Assembly (NCBI GenBank): GCA_910588045.1
Contig: CAJUPS010000107.1
Span: forward strand, 1 to 9,883
Reading direction: 5' to 3'
DNA length: 9,883 nucleotides
Source: an uncultured Oscillospiraceae bacterium
Lineage (GTDB): Bacteria > Bacillota > Clostridia > Oscillospirales > Oscillospiraceae
Made by a program: the position numbers and the translations under genes. The stretch's first letter is position 1. Each line of letters opens with the position of its first letter. The notes below the pieces were generated by a model, which saw nothing but the letters and a program-made list of their open reading frames with translations, was not told the DNA's origin and made no database searches. Of this stretch, positions 1 to 5,648 are shown one piece after another.

Positions 1-8
1 CGTTTTTG

Positions 9-36
9 CCTACTTTTGCCGCGCGGCAAAAGTAGG
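9..36. repeat. 28-bp perfect palindrome (repeat element copy A)
   Basis: The arm CCTACTTTTGCCGC at 9-22 is followed directly by its exact reverse complement at 23-36. It is preceded by CGTTTTTG at 1-8. A second hairpin (36-41 with 51-56) follows. No run of T follows the palindrome on either strand, so it does not look like an intrinsic terminator. A related palindrome lies near the other end of the window (9726-9751) in the opposite orientation, so this is probably one copy of a dispersed REP-like element. Its copy number in the genome cannot be seen here. Confidence 0.75.
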
Positions 37-90
37 CGCGGAGTCCGGGGCCGCGCAGGTCCCGGGCCGATTCGAGAAGAATGTCCCACT

Positions 91-111
91 TGCCGCCCCG
101 TAGGGGCGGCA
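91..111 (+). promoter_or_regulatory. GC-rich hairpin just upstream of the first sigma gene's ribosome-binding site
   Basis: TGCCGCCCC at 91-99 pairs perfectly with GGGGCGGCA at 103-111 around a GTA loop. The ribosome-binding site AAGAAGGTG (116-124) begins five bases later, so in the mRNA this stem would sit against the ribosome-binding site of the gene starting at 130. It may affect translation or mRNA stability, or may simply be part of the repeat cluster at 1-111. No housekeeping or ECF promoter was recognised between 1 and 129, so the promoter of the first module is probably left of the window or inside this repeat. Confidence 0.45.
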
Positions 112-129
112 GAGAAAGAAGGTGCCCCT

Positions 130-687
130 ATGGAAGATTTCCAGATTATTGATCTCTACTGGCAGAGAAACGAAACTGCCATTACCGAGACGGACACGAA
201 ATACGGCGGCTTCTGCCGCCGTATTTCAAACAACATTCTCCATAATCCGTGGGATAGTGAAGAATGTGTCAACGACGCCTACTCCCGCTGCTGGGATACG
301 ATGCCTCCCCAGCGGCCTATGAGCCTCCGGGCCTACCTGGGGGCGATCCTCCGAAACCTCTCCATCTCCCGCTACCGCGCGGAACACGCCCAGAAGCGCT
401 TCGGCGGAGCCGAACTGCTCCTCAGCGAGCTGGAGGACTGCATCCCCGCGCCGGAAAATGTCCACCGCACCGTGGAGGCCGGGGAGCTGGCAGAGCTGAT
501 CGGCGCATGGCTGAAAACCCTGGAGAGGGAGGACCGGGCCCTCTTCGTCCGGCGGTACTGGAACGGCGACAGCGTCAAACTGCTGGCGGGGGAGCTGGGC
601 CTGCGGCCCAACGCCCTGACAAAGCGCCTCCTCCGTCTGCGGGAAAATCTGAGGCGCCAACTGGAGCGAGAGGGGGTCAGCGTATGA
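130..687 (+). CDS. ECF-type RNA polymerase sigma factor (module 1)
   Basis: A 185-residue sigma-70 family protein that would direct RNA polymerase to a specific set of promoters. Region 2 spans about residues 25-90 and contains the typical DSEECVNDAYSRCWD stretch (42-56) and RAYLGAILRNLSISRYR (67-83). Region 4 lies at about 128-180, with the LEREDRALFVRRYW motif and a helix-turn-helix. The start at 130 is chosen because AAGAAGGTG lies six bases upstream and family similarity begins there. The reading frame stays open back to position 16, but that stretch is only repeat and hairpin sequence. The stop overlaps the next start as ATGA, which indicates translational coupling to a membrane protein that is probably its anti-sigma factor. 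The signal it responds to is unknown. It is only distantly similar to the sigma factor at 3732-4217. Confidence 0.88.
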   Translation: MEDFQIIDLYWQRNETAITETDTKYGGFCRRISNNILHNPWDSEECVNDAYSRCWDTMPPQRPMSLRAYLGAILRNLSISRYRAEHAQKRFGGAELLLSELEDCIPAPENVHRTVEAGELAELIGAWLKTLEREDRALFVRRYWNGDSVKLLAGELGLRPNALTKRLLRLRENLRRQLEREGVSV

Positions 688-1241
688 ATCCGAAAGCGGA
701 CATCTTCTTTGACGCGATAACCCTCCTGCCGGAGGATGTGGTGGAGGAGGCGCAGAACTTCCGGTTCCGGAGGAAATCCTCCGCCTGGAAAAAGGTCGGA
801 AGTCTGGCCGCCTGCCTGTGCCTCATCGCGTCCCTCAGCCTGCTGATGCTCCCGAGAGGGTGCGGGAGCAGCGGCGGCAATAGTGCGCCGCCCCAGGCGG
901 CGGACAGCTGCGCCCCCGCCGATACGCCGATGGACGGCGAGGTTTCCGGCGAGCCCATGCCGGAGCCCGAGGAGCCGGGTGCGCCCGCCGAGGAGCCGGA
1001 GAACGGCTATGGGCAGACGGAGGAACAGGAGTTCCTTGCCGTGGTGCTGGAAATCCGCGAGGACTCCCTTCTGGTGGAGAGCGGGGACGAGCAGCTCATC
1101 GTCCCCACCACCGGCCTGACCCTGCCGGAGCTGGCGGAGGGGGATTCGGTACGGGTCACCTATCGCGGGCCTGTTTTGACCACCTCGCCTGCTGAAATTG
1201 TGGGGCCGGTATCCATCGAAAAGCTCGAAAACGACGGTTAG
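684..1241 (+). CDS. Putative membrane-anchored anti-sigma factor with C-terminal DUF3221-like domain
   Basis: This 185-residue protein probably restrains the sigma factor encoded just upstream. Its N-terminus (MNPKADIFFDAITLLPEDVVEEA) matches the short cytoplasmic motif seen in many clostridial proteins encoded next to ECF sigma factors. One transmembrane helix spans about residues 37-57. It is followed by a Pro/Glu/Ala-rich linker (about 65-112), then an extracytoplasmic beta-rich domain (about 115-182) of the pattern FLAVVLEIREDSLLVE ... GDSVRVTYRG ... SPAEI, which resembles DUF3221-type domains. The ATG at 684 overlaps the sigma stop by four bases, and the sigma gene's last codons supply the upstream purine-rich sequence. 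The anti-sigma role is inferred from topology and coupling. The sequence shows no direct homology to a characterised anti-sigma factor. Confidence 0.75.
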   Translation: MNPKADIFFDAITLLPEDVVEEAQNFRFRRKSSAWKKVGSLAACLCLIASLSLLMLPRGCGSSGGNSAPPQAADSCAPADTPMDGEVSGEPMPEPEEPGAPAEEPENGYGQTEEQEFLAVVLEIREDSLLVESGDEQLIVPTTGLTLPELAEGDSVRVTYRGPVLTTSPAEIVGPVSIEKLENDG

Positions 1242-1253
1242 AGGAGAAACAGT

Positions 1254-3554
1254 ATGCTGGACCTGCACCGGCTCTGCCGGGATATGAGCGACCCGAAGGG
1301 CCCCCTCCGCCGGGAGGCGGAGGACCTGATCGGGCGTACCGCCGCCTGCCTGGAGCGGCCGTCCCCGGGGACGGCGGAGACGCTGGCGCTCTGGCGGGAG
1401 GGCTTCCGGGTGATCTACGGGGAGGTCTCCCTCTCCGCCCACAAGCGGCTGGACCCCCAGGCCCTGCTGTGCGCCTACGGCCTGGACCCCGGGCCGGAGG
1501 CGGAGCGGGAGGAGCGGATGCAGAGGCTGGTTTTCGCCATCCAGACCTGCTACAGCCTGCTGGTGAAGACCGCCGTGGCCGCCGCCCTGGGGGATGACCT
1601 CCAGGACCTGGAGGGGATCATCCGGGGAGCGCCCGCCCGGCGGCGGGGCGTCACCAACTACTGCGATGGGGACCGCTTCCTCTGGCCGGAGGCGGAGCGG
1701 GCCATAGACCGGGTGCGGGAGGCCGCGGCGGAGCTGGTCGCCCGGTACGTGACGCCGGGAGAGGACGTCCGGGCGGAGCGGGACGACCTGAAGCGGCTCT
1801 ACGAGGCCCTGATCCCCGCCCAACTCCGCCACGCCCTGGGGGAGTATTACACCCCGGACTGGCTGGCGGAGTACACGCTGGAGAGGGGACTGGAGGGGCG
1901 GGACGTCCGGGCGCTGCGGTGCGTGGACCCCGCCTGCGGCTCGGGCACCTTCCTGCTGCGGCTCATTGCCCGGAAGCGGCGGGCGGGCTGTGGCCTGACG
2001 GAGATTCTGAACACCGTCCGGGGGGGCGACATCAACCCCCTGGCCGTGCTGACGGCGCGGAGTAACTGCCTGCTGGCGGTCCGGGACCTGCTGGGGGCGG
2101 AGGCGGCGGCGCTGCCCGTGGACCTGGCGGACGCGCTGGACCCGGCGGAAGACGCTCCCCGGGCGGACCTGGTGGTGGGCAACCCGCCATGGGTCAACTG
2201 GGAGTACCTGCCCCCGGCCTACCGGGAGAGGAGTCAGGCGCTGTGGGACCGGTACGGCCTGGTCAGCGCCAGGGGACCGGCCCTGAGCTTCCTCAAGGAG
2301 GACATCTCCGTGCTGATGACCTGCGTGGCGGCGGACCGCCTCTTGGCAGAGGGGGGCGCTCTGGCCCTGGTCCTGCGGCAGGGGGTGTTCAAGTCCGCCC
2401 GGAACGGGGCGGGCTTCCGGCGCTTCCGGATGCCGGACGGCTGCGGGCTGCGGGTGCTGCGGGTGGAGGATCTGTCGGCGCTCAAGGCGTTCCCCGGGGC
2501 CACGGGGCCGACGGCCCTGTTCTTCGCCCGGAAGGGGGAGGATACGGTCTACCCCGTGCCCTACGCGGTGTGGGAGAAGGTGGGCCGGGGGCCCATCGAC
2601 GCCTTCGTCCCCCTGTCCCGCGCCATGGAGCGCGTGAAGATCGTGGAGCAGCAGGCGGTGCCCGCCTCGGCGGAGGACCCCACCTCCCCCTGGCTCACCG
2701 CCCCGGCAGAGGAGCTGTCGGGGCTGGGACAGCTGCTGGGGAGCAACCCCTACCGGGCCCGGACCGGGGTGTTTACCGGCGGGGCCAACGCGGTCTACTG
2801 GCTGTCCGTCCACTCCGCGGCAGACGGGCTGGTCCGGGTGTCCAACCTCGTGGACCGGGCCAAGCGGAAGACGGCGCGGGTGGAGGCGGAACTGGAGCCC
2901 GACTGCCTCTATCCCATGCTGAAGGGCGGGAACATCCGCCGCTGGCGGACGGGGTACGACGCCTATCTCCTCTGTCCCCACACCGCCCGGACCAGGCAGT
3001 TCCCCATCCCCTGGGAGACGCTCCGGCGGGACTGCCCCCGGACGGCGGACTATCTAGCCTCCTTCCGGGAGGTGCTGGACCGGCGGAAGGGGTTCGCGGG
3101 GTGGGAGCGGGCCATCCAGCGGCAGGCGTTTCACGCGGTGCTGCGGGTGGGCGCTTACACCTTCGCCCCTTGGAAGGTGGTGTGGAAGTATATCGCCACG
3201 GAGTTCGTCTGCGCCGTCGTGGGCACGGTGCACGACCCCTGGCTGGGGGAGCGACTGCTGCTGCCCAATGAGAAGGTCATGTACGTGGCGACGGCGTGCG
3301 AGGAGGAGGCGTACTACCTGTGCGGGGTGCTGTCCTCCACCGCCGTGGCCCGGTGTGTACGGGGGTATATGCGCCCCACCAGCATCTCCGCCCACGTGCT
3401 GGAGAAGCTGGGGATCCCGGGCTACGACGGGGACGCCCCTCTCCACCGGGAGATCGCCCGGCTGTGCCGGGAGGGCCACAGGGCCGAGGATGTCTTCCCG
3501 TATATCCGGGAGATAGATAATCTGACAGAGATGCTATACCGTCAAAACCGCTGA
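1254..3554 (+). CDS. Gamma-class N6-adenine DNA methyltransferase, apparently without a nuclease
   Basis: A 766-residue protein expected to transfer a methyl group from S-adenosylmethionine to adenine in a specific DNA site. Motifs run in gamma-class order: GEYYTP (196-201), DPACGSGTFLL (motif I, from 225), GGDINPLA (motif II, D259) and catalytic NPPW (motif IV, 310-313). About 400-690 is probably the target-recognition region. The C-terminal ISAHVLEKLGIPGYDGDAPL (711-730) resembles the tail of Eco57I/type IIG-like methylases. The N-terminal 190 residues are helical, with FAIQTCYSLLVK at 94-105, and show no PD-(D/E)XK nuclease signature. The start has GAGGAG at 1241-1246, overlapping the previous stop, seven bases upstream. 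Only 12 bases separate it from the anti-sigma gene, so it probably belongs to the ECF operon. No restriction gene follows. It is either an orphan methylase or a degenerate type IIG enzyme. The recognition site cannot be predicted. Confidence 0.9.
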   Translation: MLDLHRLCRDMSDPKGPLRREAEDLIGRTAACLERPSPGTAETLALWREGFRVIYGEVSLSAHKRLDPQALLCAYGLDPGPEAEREERMQRLVFAIQTCYSLLVKTAVAAALGDDLQDLEGIIRGAPARRRGVTNYCDGDRFLWPEAERAIDRVREAAAELVARYVTPGEDVRAERDDLKRLYEALIPAQLRHALGEYYTPDWLAEYTLERGLEGRDVRALRCVDPACGSGTFLLRLIARKRRAGCGLTEILNTVRGGDINPLAVLTARSNCLLAVRDLLGAEAAALPVDLADALDPAEDAPRADLVVGNPPWVNWEYLPPAYRERSQALWDRYGLVSARGPALSFLKEDISVLMTCVAADRLLAEGGALALVLRQGVFKSARNGAGFRRFRMPDGCGLRVLRVEDLSALKAFPGATGPTALFFARKGEDTVYPVPYAVWEKVGRGPIDAFVPLSRAMERVKIVEQQAVPASAEDPTSPWLTAPAEELSGLGQLLGSNPYRARTGVFTGGANAVYWLSVHSAADGLVRVSNLVDRAKRKTARVEAELEPDCLYPMLKGGNIRRWRTGYDAYLLCPHTARTRQFPIPWETLRRDCPRTADYLASFREVLDRRKGFAGWERAIQRQAFHAVLRVGAYTFAPWKVVWKYIATEFVCAVVGTVHDPWLGERLLLPNEKVMYVATACEEEAYYLCGVLSSTAVARCVRGYMRPTSISAHVLEKLGIPGYDGDAPLHREIARLCREGHRAEDVFPYIREIDNLTEMLYRQNR

Positions 3555-3568
3555 TTATGTCCAACCCC

Positions 3569-3637
3569 CAGGCGGCACCCTCTGGCGCGAGCGAAACACG
3601 CGCGGCAGAGGGTGCCGCCTGGTCTGTAAAAATTTTT
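3569..3637 (+). terminator. Long hairpin with T-run after the methyltransferase gene
   Basis: CAGGCGGCACCCTCT (3569-3583) pairs perfectly with AGAGGGTGCCGCCTG (3607-3621). The stem continues inward through 3584-3589 and 3601-3606 with one mismatch, around an 11-base loop. AAAAATTTTT follows within ten bases, so the structure fits an intrinsic terminator for the plus-strand methyltransferase operon. The unusually long stem could also mean a REP-type palindrome that serves as a terminator. It isolates the first ECF module from the promoter of the second. Confidence 0.7.
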
Positions 3638-3645
3638 CCTCCCAT

Positions 3646-3672
3646 CCAAACTTTTTCCCGCCCCGCCCCGTC
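3646..3672 (+). promoter_or_regulatory. Candidate ECF (SigV-like) autoregulatory promoter
   Basis: CCAAAC (3646-3651), followed by a T-rich stretch, and CGTC (3669-3672, in CGTCTAA) are separated by 17 bases. Known ECF promoters of the SigV/SigW type in Bacillota have a -35 AAC core like TGAAAC and a -10 CGTC with a 16-17 base spacer. The site lies about 60 bases upstream of the SigV-like gene and downstream of a terminator, as expected for an autoregulated sigma/anti-sigma operon. The -35 matches only four of six positions, so it remains a prediction. Confidence 0.55.
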
Positions 3673-3731
3673 TAACTGACAGACGTCGAAAATCGCGCCA
3701 GCAAGCTTGCTCAGAAAGGACATCTGCGCCT

Positions 3732-4217
3732 ATGCCGACTACCACCGACCATTCCCTGGAGAGCTTCCTCATAGAAAACCAGACCCGGTTCTACCGGCTG
3801 GCCTACAGCTACCTCAAGCACCCGGAGGACGCCATGGACGCGGTCCAGACCGCCGTCTGCCGGGCCGTGGAGCGGCAGGGCAGTCTGCGGAATCCCGGCG
3901 CTCTCCGCTCCTGGTTCTACCACATCCTGGTCAACACCTGCCTGGACGTCCTGCGCCAGCGGGGACGGACCCTGCCCCTTTCGGAGTGGGAGGAGATCGG
4001 GCAGGAGGACCCGCCGCCGGAGGACGAAGCCCTCCTCCGGCAGATCGACGAACTGCCGACGGCGGTGGCCACCGTCATCCGGCTCCGCTTCTTCGAGGAG
4101 CTGTCCCTCAAGGAGATCGCCGCCGCAACAGGGACCAATGTCAACACCGTGAAGAGTCGGCTCTACGCCGGACTCAAGAAGCTTCGGATCGCAATGGAAG
4201 GAGAGAACATCCTATGA
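3732..4217 (+). CDS. ECF sigma factor, SigV-like
   Basis: A 161-residue ECF sigma factor. Region 2 covers about residues 12-80 (ENQTRFYRLAYSYLKHPEDA, then ALRSWFYHILVNTCLDVLR). A short acidic linker follows, then region 4 at about 102-155, with LPTAVATVIRLRFFEELSLKEIA and a helix-turn-helix ending TGTNVNTVKSRLYAGLKKL. The ATG at 3732 is preceded by AGAAAGGA at 3713-3720, a rather long 11-base spacing, and no better in-frame start is visible. The downstream gene is an RsiV-type anti-sigma factor overlapping by ATGA, which strongly suggests a SigV-RsiV pair. In Bacillus subtilis and Clostridioides difficile that pair responds to lysozyme and controls cell-wall modification. No wall-modifying target gene is in this window, so the lysozyme role is inferred from the partner. 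A matching ECF promoter lies upstream. Confidence 0.9.
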   Translation: MPTTTDHSLESFLIENQTRFYRLAYSYLKHPEDAMDAVQTAVCRAVERQGSLRNPGALRSWFYHILVNTCLDVLRQRGRTLPLSEWEEIGQEDPPPEDEALLRQIDELPTAVATVIRLRFFEELSLKEIAAATGTNVNTVKSRLYAGLKKLRIAMEGENIL

Positions 4218-5071
4218 ACAAATTCCAGTATTTCCAGCGGGCCCGCGGGGCCTATGAGAGCGTCCCCATCCCCGACGGCCTGGAGGACCGGGTCCGGGAG
4301 GGCATCCGGCAGGGCCGGGAGGCCCGGACCCGGCGGCGCCGCCGCCAAATCCAGCGGTGGACCGGCCTGGCCGCCTGCTTTGCACTGCTGCTGGCCGGAC
4401 TCAATCTGTCCCCCGCGGTCGCCCACGCCGCCGCCCGCGTTCCCGTGCTGGGGCCCCTGTTCCAGGTGCTGACGGTGGTCAGCTTCGACAAGTCGGAGGA
4501 CGGGGTGAACTACTCCGTGGACGTGCCCGCCGTGGAGGCGGAAGGGACGCTGGCCCAGACCGTCAACGAGGTCATCCAATCCCGCGTGGACCAGCATATG
4601 GAAAAGGCCCGGCAGGACTGGCAGGATTACCGGGACGCCTTCTTTGCCACCGGCGGCACGGAGGAGGCGTGGGCCGACCGGACCATGGACCTCTCCGTGG
4701 ACTACGAGATCAAGAGCCAGTCGGATACCCAGGTGTCCTTCGTCGTGACCATGACGGAGGGCTGGGTGACCTCCTTCGAGGAGAGGTACTGCTACAATCT
4801 GGATCTGACGGAGGACCGGCCCATCACCCTCCAGGACCTGCTGGGCGAGGACTGGGTCAGGATCAGCAACGACGCCATCCGCCGACAGATCGAGGAGAGC
4901 AGGGACGAGGACGGCTTCACCTACTTCTTTGCCCCGGAGGAGGGAGGCTTCACCACGGTGGACGAGGACACCGCCTTCTACATCCGGGAGGACGGCGTGC
5001 CCGTGGCGGTGTTCCCCCGCTACGCCATCGCCGCCGGAGCGGCCGGGTTCCCGGAGTTTCCGCTGGCATAG
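4214..5071 (+). CDS. rsiV: RsiV-like transmembrane anti-sigma factor (DUF3298 family)
   Basis: A 285-residue membrane protein expected to hold the SigV-like sigma factor inactive at the membrane. The cytoplasmic N-terminus (1-48) includes a strongly basic RTRRRRRQIQR segment. One transmembrane helix spans about 50-67, followed by AVAHAAA, a plausible signal-peptidase site. The extracytoplasmic part has VPVLGPLFQVLTVVSFD (76-92) and a C-terminal DUF3298 domain ending GVPVAVFPRYAIAAGAAGFP, a hallmark of the RsiV family. In B. subtilis, RsiV binds lysozyme directly, is then cut by signal peptidase and the site-2 protease RasP, and so releases SigV. The length matches my recollection of B. subtilis RsiV. 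The ATG overlaps the sigma stop (ATGA), with GGAGAG a few bases upstream. Whether it senses lysozyme here is inferred from homology. Confidence 0.85.
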   Translation: MNKFQYFQRARGAYESVPIPDGLEDRVREGIRQGREARTRRRRRQIQRWTGLAACFALLLAGLNLSPAVAHAAARVPVLGPLFQVLTVVSFDKSEDGVNYSVDVPAVEAEGTLAQTVNEVIQSRVDQHMEKARQDWQDYRDAFFATGGTEEAWADRTMDLSVDYEIKSQSDTQVSFVVTMTEGWVTSFEERYCYNLDLTEDRPITLQDLLGEDWVRISNDAIRRQIEESRDEDGFTYFFAPEEGGFTTVDEDTAFYIREDGVPVAVFPRYAIAAGAAGFPEFPLA

Positions 5072-5090
5072 CCCCGGGTGCCTGACAGAT

Positions 5091-5129
5091 AAAAAATGGC
5101 CCGCGCCGGAATATCCAGCGCGGGCCATT
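5091..5129 (-). terminator. Intrinsic terminator of the IreB gene
   Basis: AATGGCCCGCGC (5095-5106) and GCGCGGGCCATT (5118-5129) form a perfect 12-bp stem. On the minus strand the stem is followed by a run of T, from the A-run at 5091-5096, which is a classical intrinsic terminator 10 bases after the IreB stop. On the plus strand no T-run follows, so it may only weakly stop transcription from the RsiV-like gene. Confidence 0.85.
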
Positions 5130-5139
5130 CGTGCACTCG

Positions 5140-5406
5140 TCAGTTGGCCAGGTAGTTTCTCACCAGAATCTGTAGCAGCTCGTCCCGGTCCACTTTGCGG
5201 ATCAGGGTACGGGCTTGGTTGTGGTTGGTGATATAGGTGGGGTCCTCGGAGAGAATATAGCCCACAATTTGGTTGATGGGGTTGTACCCTTTCTCCTCCA
5301 GAGCCTGATACACCGTCAGCATGATTCGATGGATCTCTGCATCCTGATCAATGACAAAATCAAATTTTCGGGTAAAATCGTCCACTCCTGCACCACCCTC
5401 CCTCAT
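5140..5406 (-). CDS. ireB: IreB family regulatory phosphoprotein (DUF965/UPF0297)
   Basis: An 88-residue cytoplasmic protein with the family signature FDF...YQALEEKGYNPINQIVGYIL, then DPTYITNHNQARTLIRKVDRDELL. In Enterococcus faecalis, IreB is a small protein phosphorylated by the PASTA kinase IreK and influences cephalosporin resistance. The same role here is inferred from homology. The start is uncertain. The ATG at 5406 has GAAGGA five bases upstream, but the predicted transcript would begin at about 5413, inside that ribosome-binding site. An in-frame GTG at 5385 (81 residues), with GGAGG 11 bases upstream, avoids this problem. In many Bacillota ireB sits beside ruvX and a DUF1292 gene. 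Here it stands alone between the RsiV-like gene and the divergent ribosomal-protein operon, with its own promoter and terminator. Confidence 0.9.
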   Translation of the reverse strand: MREGGAGVDDFTRKFDFVIDQDAEIHRIMLTVYQALEEKGYNPINQIVGYILSEDPTYITNHNQARTLIRKVDRDELLQILVRNYLAN

Positions 5407-5419
5407 AGTATTCCTTCAT

Positions 5420-5448
5420 AGTATACTCGATTTTTCCGCCGCTGTAAA
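5420..5448 (-). promoter_or_regulatory. Housekeeping promoter of ireB
   Basis: On the minus strand TTTACA (5448-5443) and TATACT (5425-5420) are separated by exactly 17 bases. Each box differs from the sigma-A consensus at one position. T-rich sequence lies immediately upstream. The expected transcription start, about 5413, leaves almost no leader before the ATG at 5406, which bears on the choice of translation start. Confidence 0.75.
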
Positions 5449-5464
5449 GAGAAAAAACGGAATG

Positions 5465-5494
5465 TTACACAGATGTAATATTCGACAAATTGTC
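5465..5494. promoter_or_regulatory. Two small dyads between the divergent promoters
   Basis: TTACA-CAGA-TGTAA at 5465-5478 and GACAA-A-TTGTC at 5484-5494 are two short inverted repeats only five bases apart, lying between the divergent ireB and rpsF promoters. They could be operator sites, but five-base arms can arise by chance in an AT-rich spacer and no regulator can be named. Confidence 0.25.
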
Positions 5495-5543
5495 CACCGG
5501 GACCCGATTCTGAAAATTTTTCCGAAAAAACAGGGAAAACAAC

Positions 5544-5571
5544 TTGACTTTTTTCCTGATTCCGGTATAAT
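5544..5571 (+). promoter_or_regulatory. Strong housekeeping promoter of the rpsF operon
   Basis: TTGACT (5544-5549) and TATAAT (5566-5571) are separated by 16 bases. A/T tracts at 5512-5543 just upstream could act as an UP element, and they stand out in otherwise GC-rich DNA. Transcription should start near 5578, giving a leader of about 70 bases. Confidence 0.85.
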
Positions 5572-5584
5572 AGGAAAGCTCGCA

Positions 5585-5628
5585 GAATGCGGGCTATCCT
5601 TGCTCCCGGCGTGGACCGGGGGCCATTC
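5585..5628 (+). promoter_or_regulatory. Structured rpsF leader, possible S6:S18 autoregulatory site
   Basis: GAATG (5585-5589) pairs with CATTC (5624-5628), enclosing a 12-base bulge on the 5' side and an inner stem of GCTCCCGG (5602-5609) with CCGGGGGC (5616-5623), one G-T pair, loop CGTGGA. In many bacteria an S6:S18 complex binds the rpsF leader through a bulged stem containing CCG. The position and general shape fit, but I do not see CCG in the bulge itself, so this is only a candidate. Confidence 0.4.
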
Positions 5629-5648
5629 GTCCAAAAGGAGGTGCAACC

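Noticed and set aside
9..36. The edge palindrome as a terminator of an upstream gene
   Set aside because: No T-run follows it on either strand. Its flanks match the other palindrome copy better than any terminator pattern.
16..129. N-terminal extension of the first sigma factor to a start at position 16
   Set aside because: The extension encodes repeat and hairpin sequence without sigma-factor similarity, while the ATG at 130 has a well-placed ribosome-binding site.
372..2981. Very long open frame on the minus strand across the first module and the methyltransferase
   Set aside because: It runs antisense to three well-supported genes, is made of Arg/Gly/Pro/Gln-rich low-complexity sequence and has no family motif. 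It is an artefact of GC-rich codons.
2189..3271. Open frame on the plus strand inside the methyltransferase gene
   Set aside because: It is the shifted frame of the methyltransferase, rich in Gly/Ala/Arg/Pro, with no domain and no ribosome-binding site.
1254..3554. Complete type IIG restriction-modification enzyme
   Set aside because: The N-terminal region shows no PD-(D/E)XK or other nuclease motif, and the protein is shorter than typical type IIG fusions. A methyltransferase-only call is safer.
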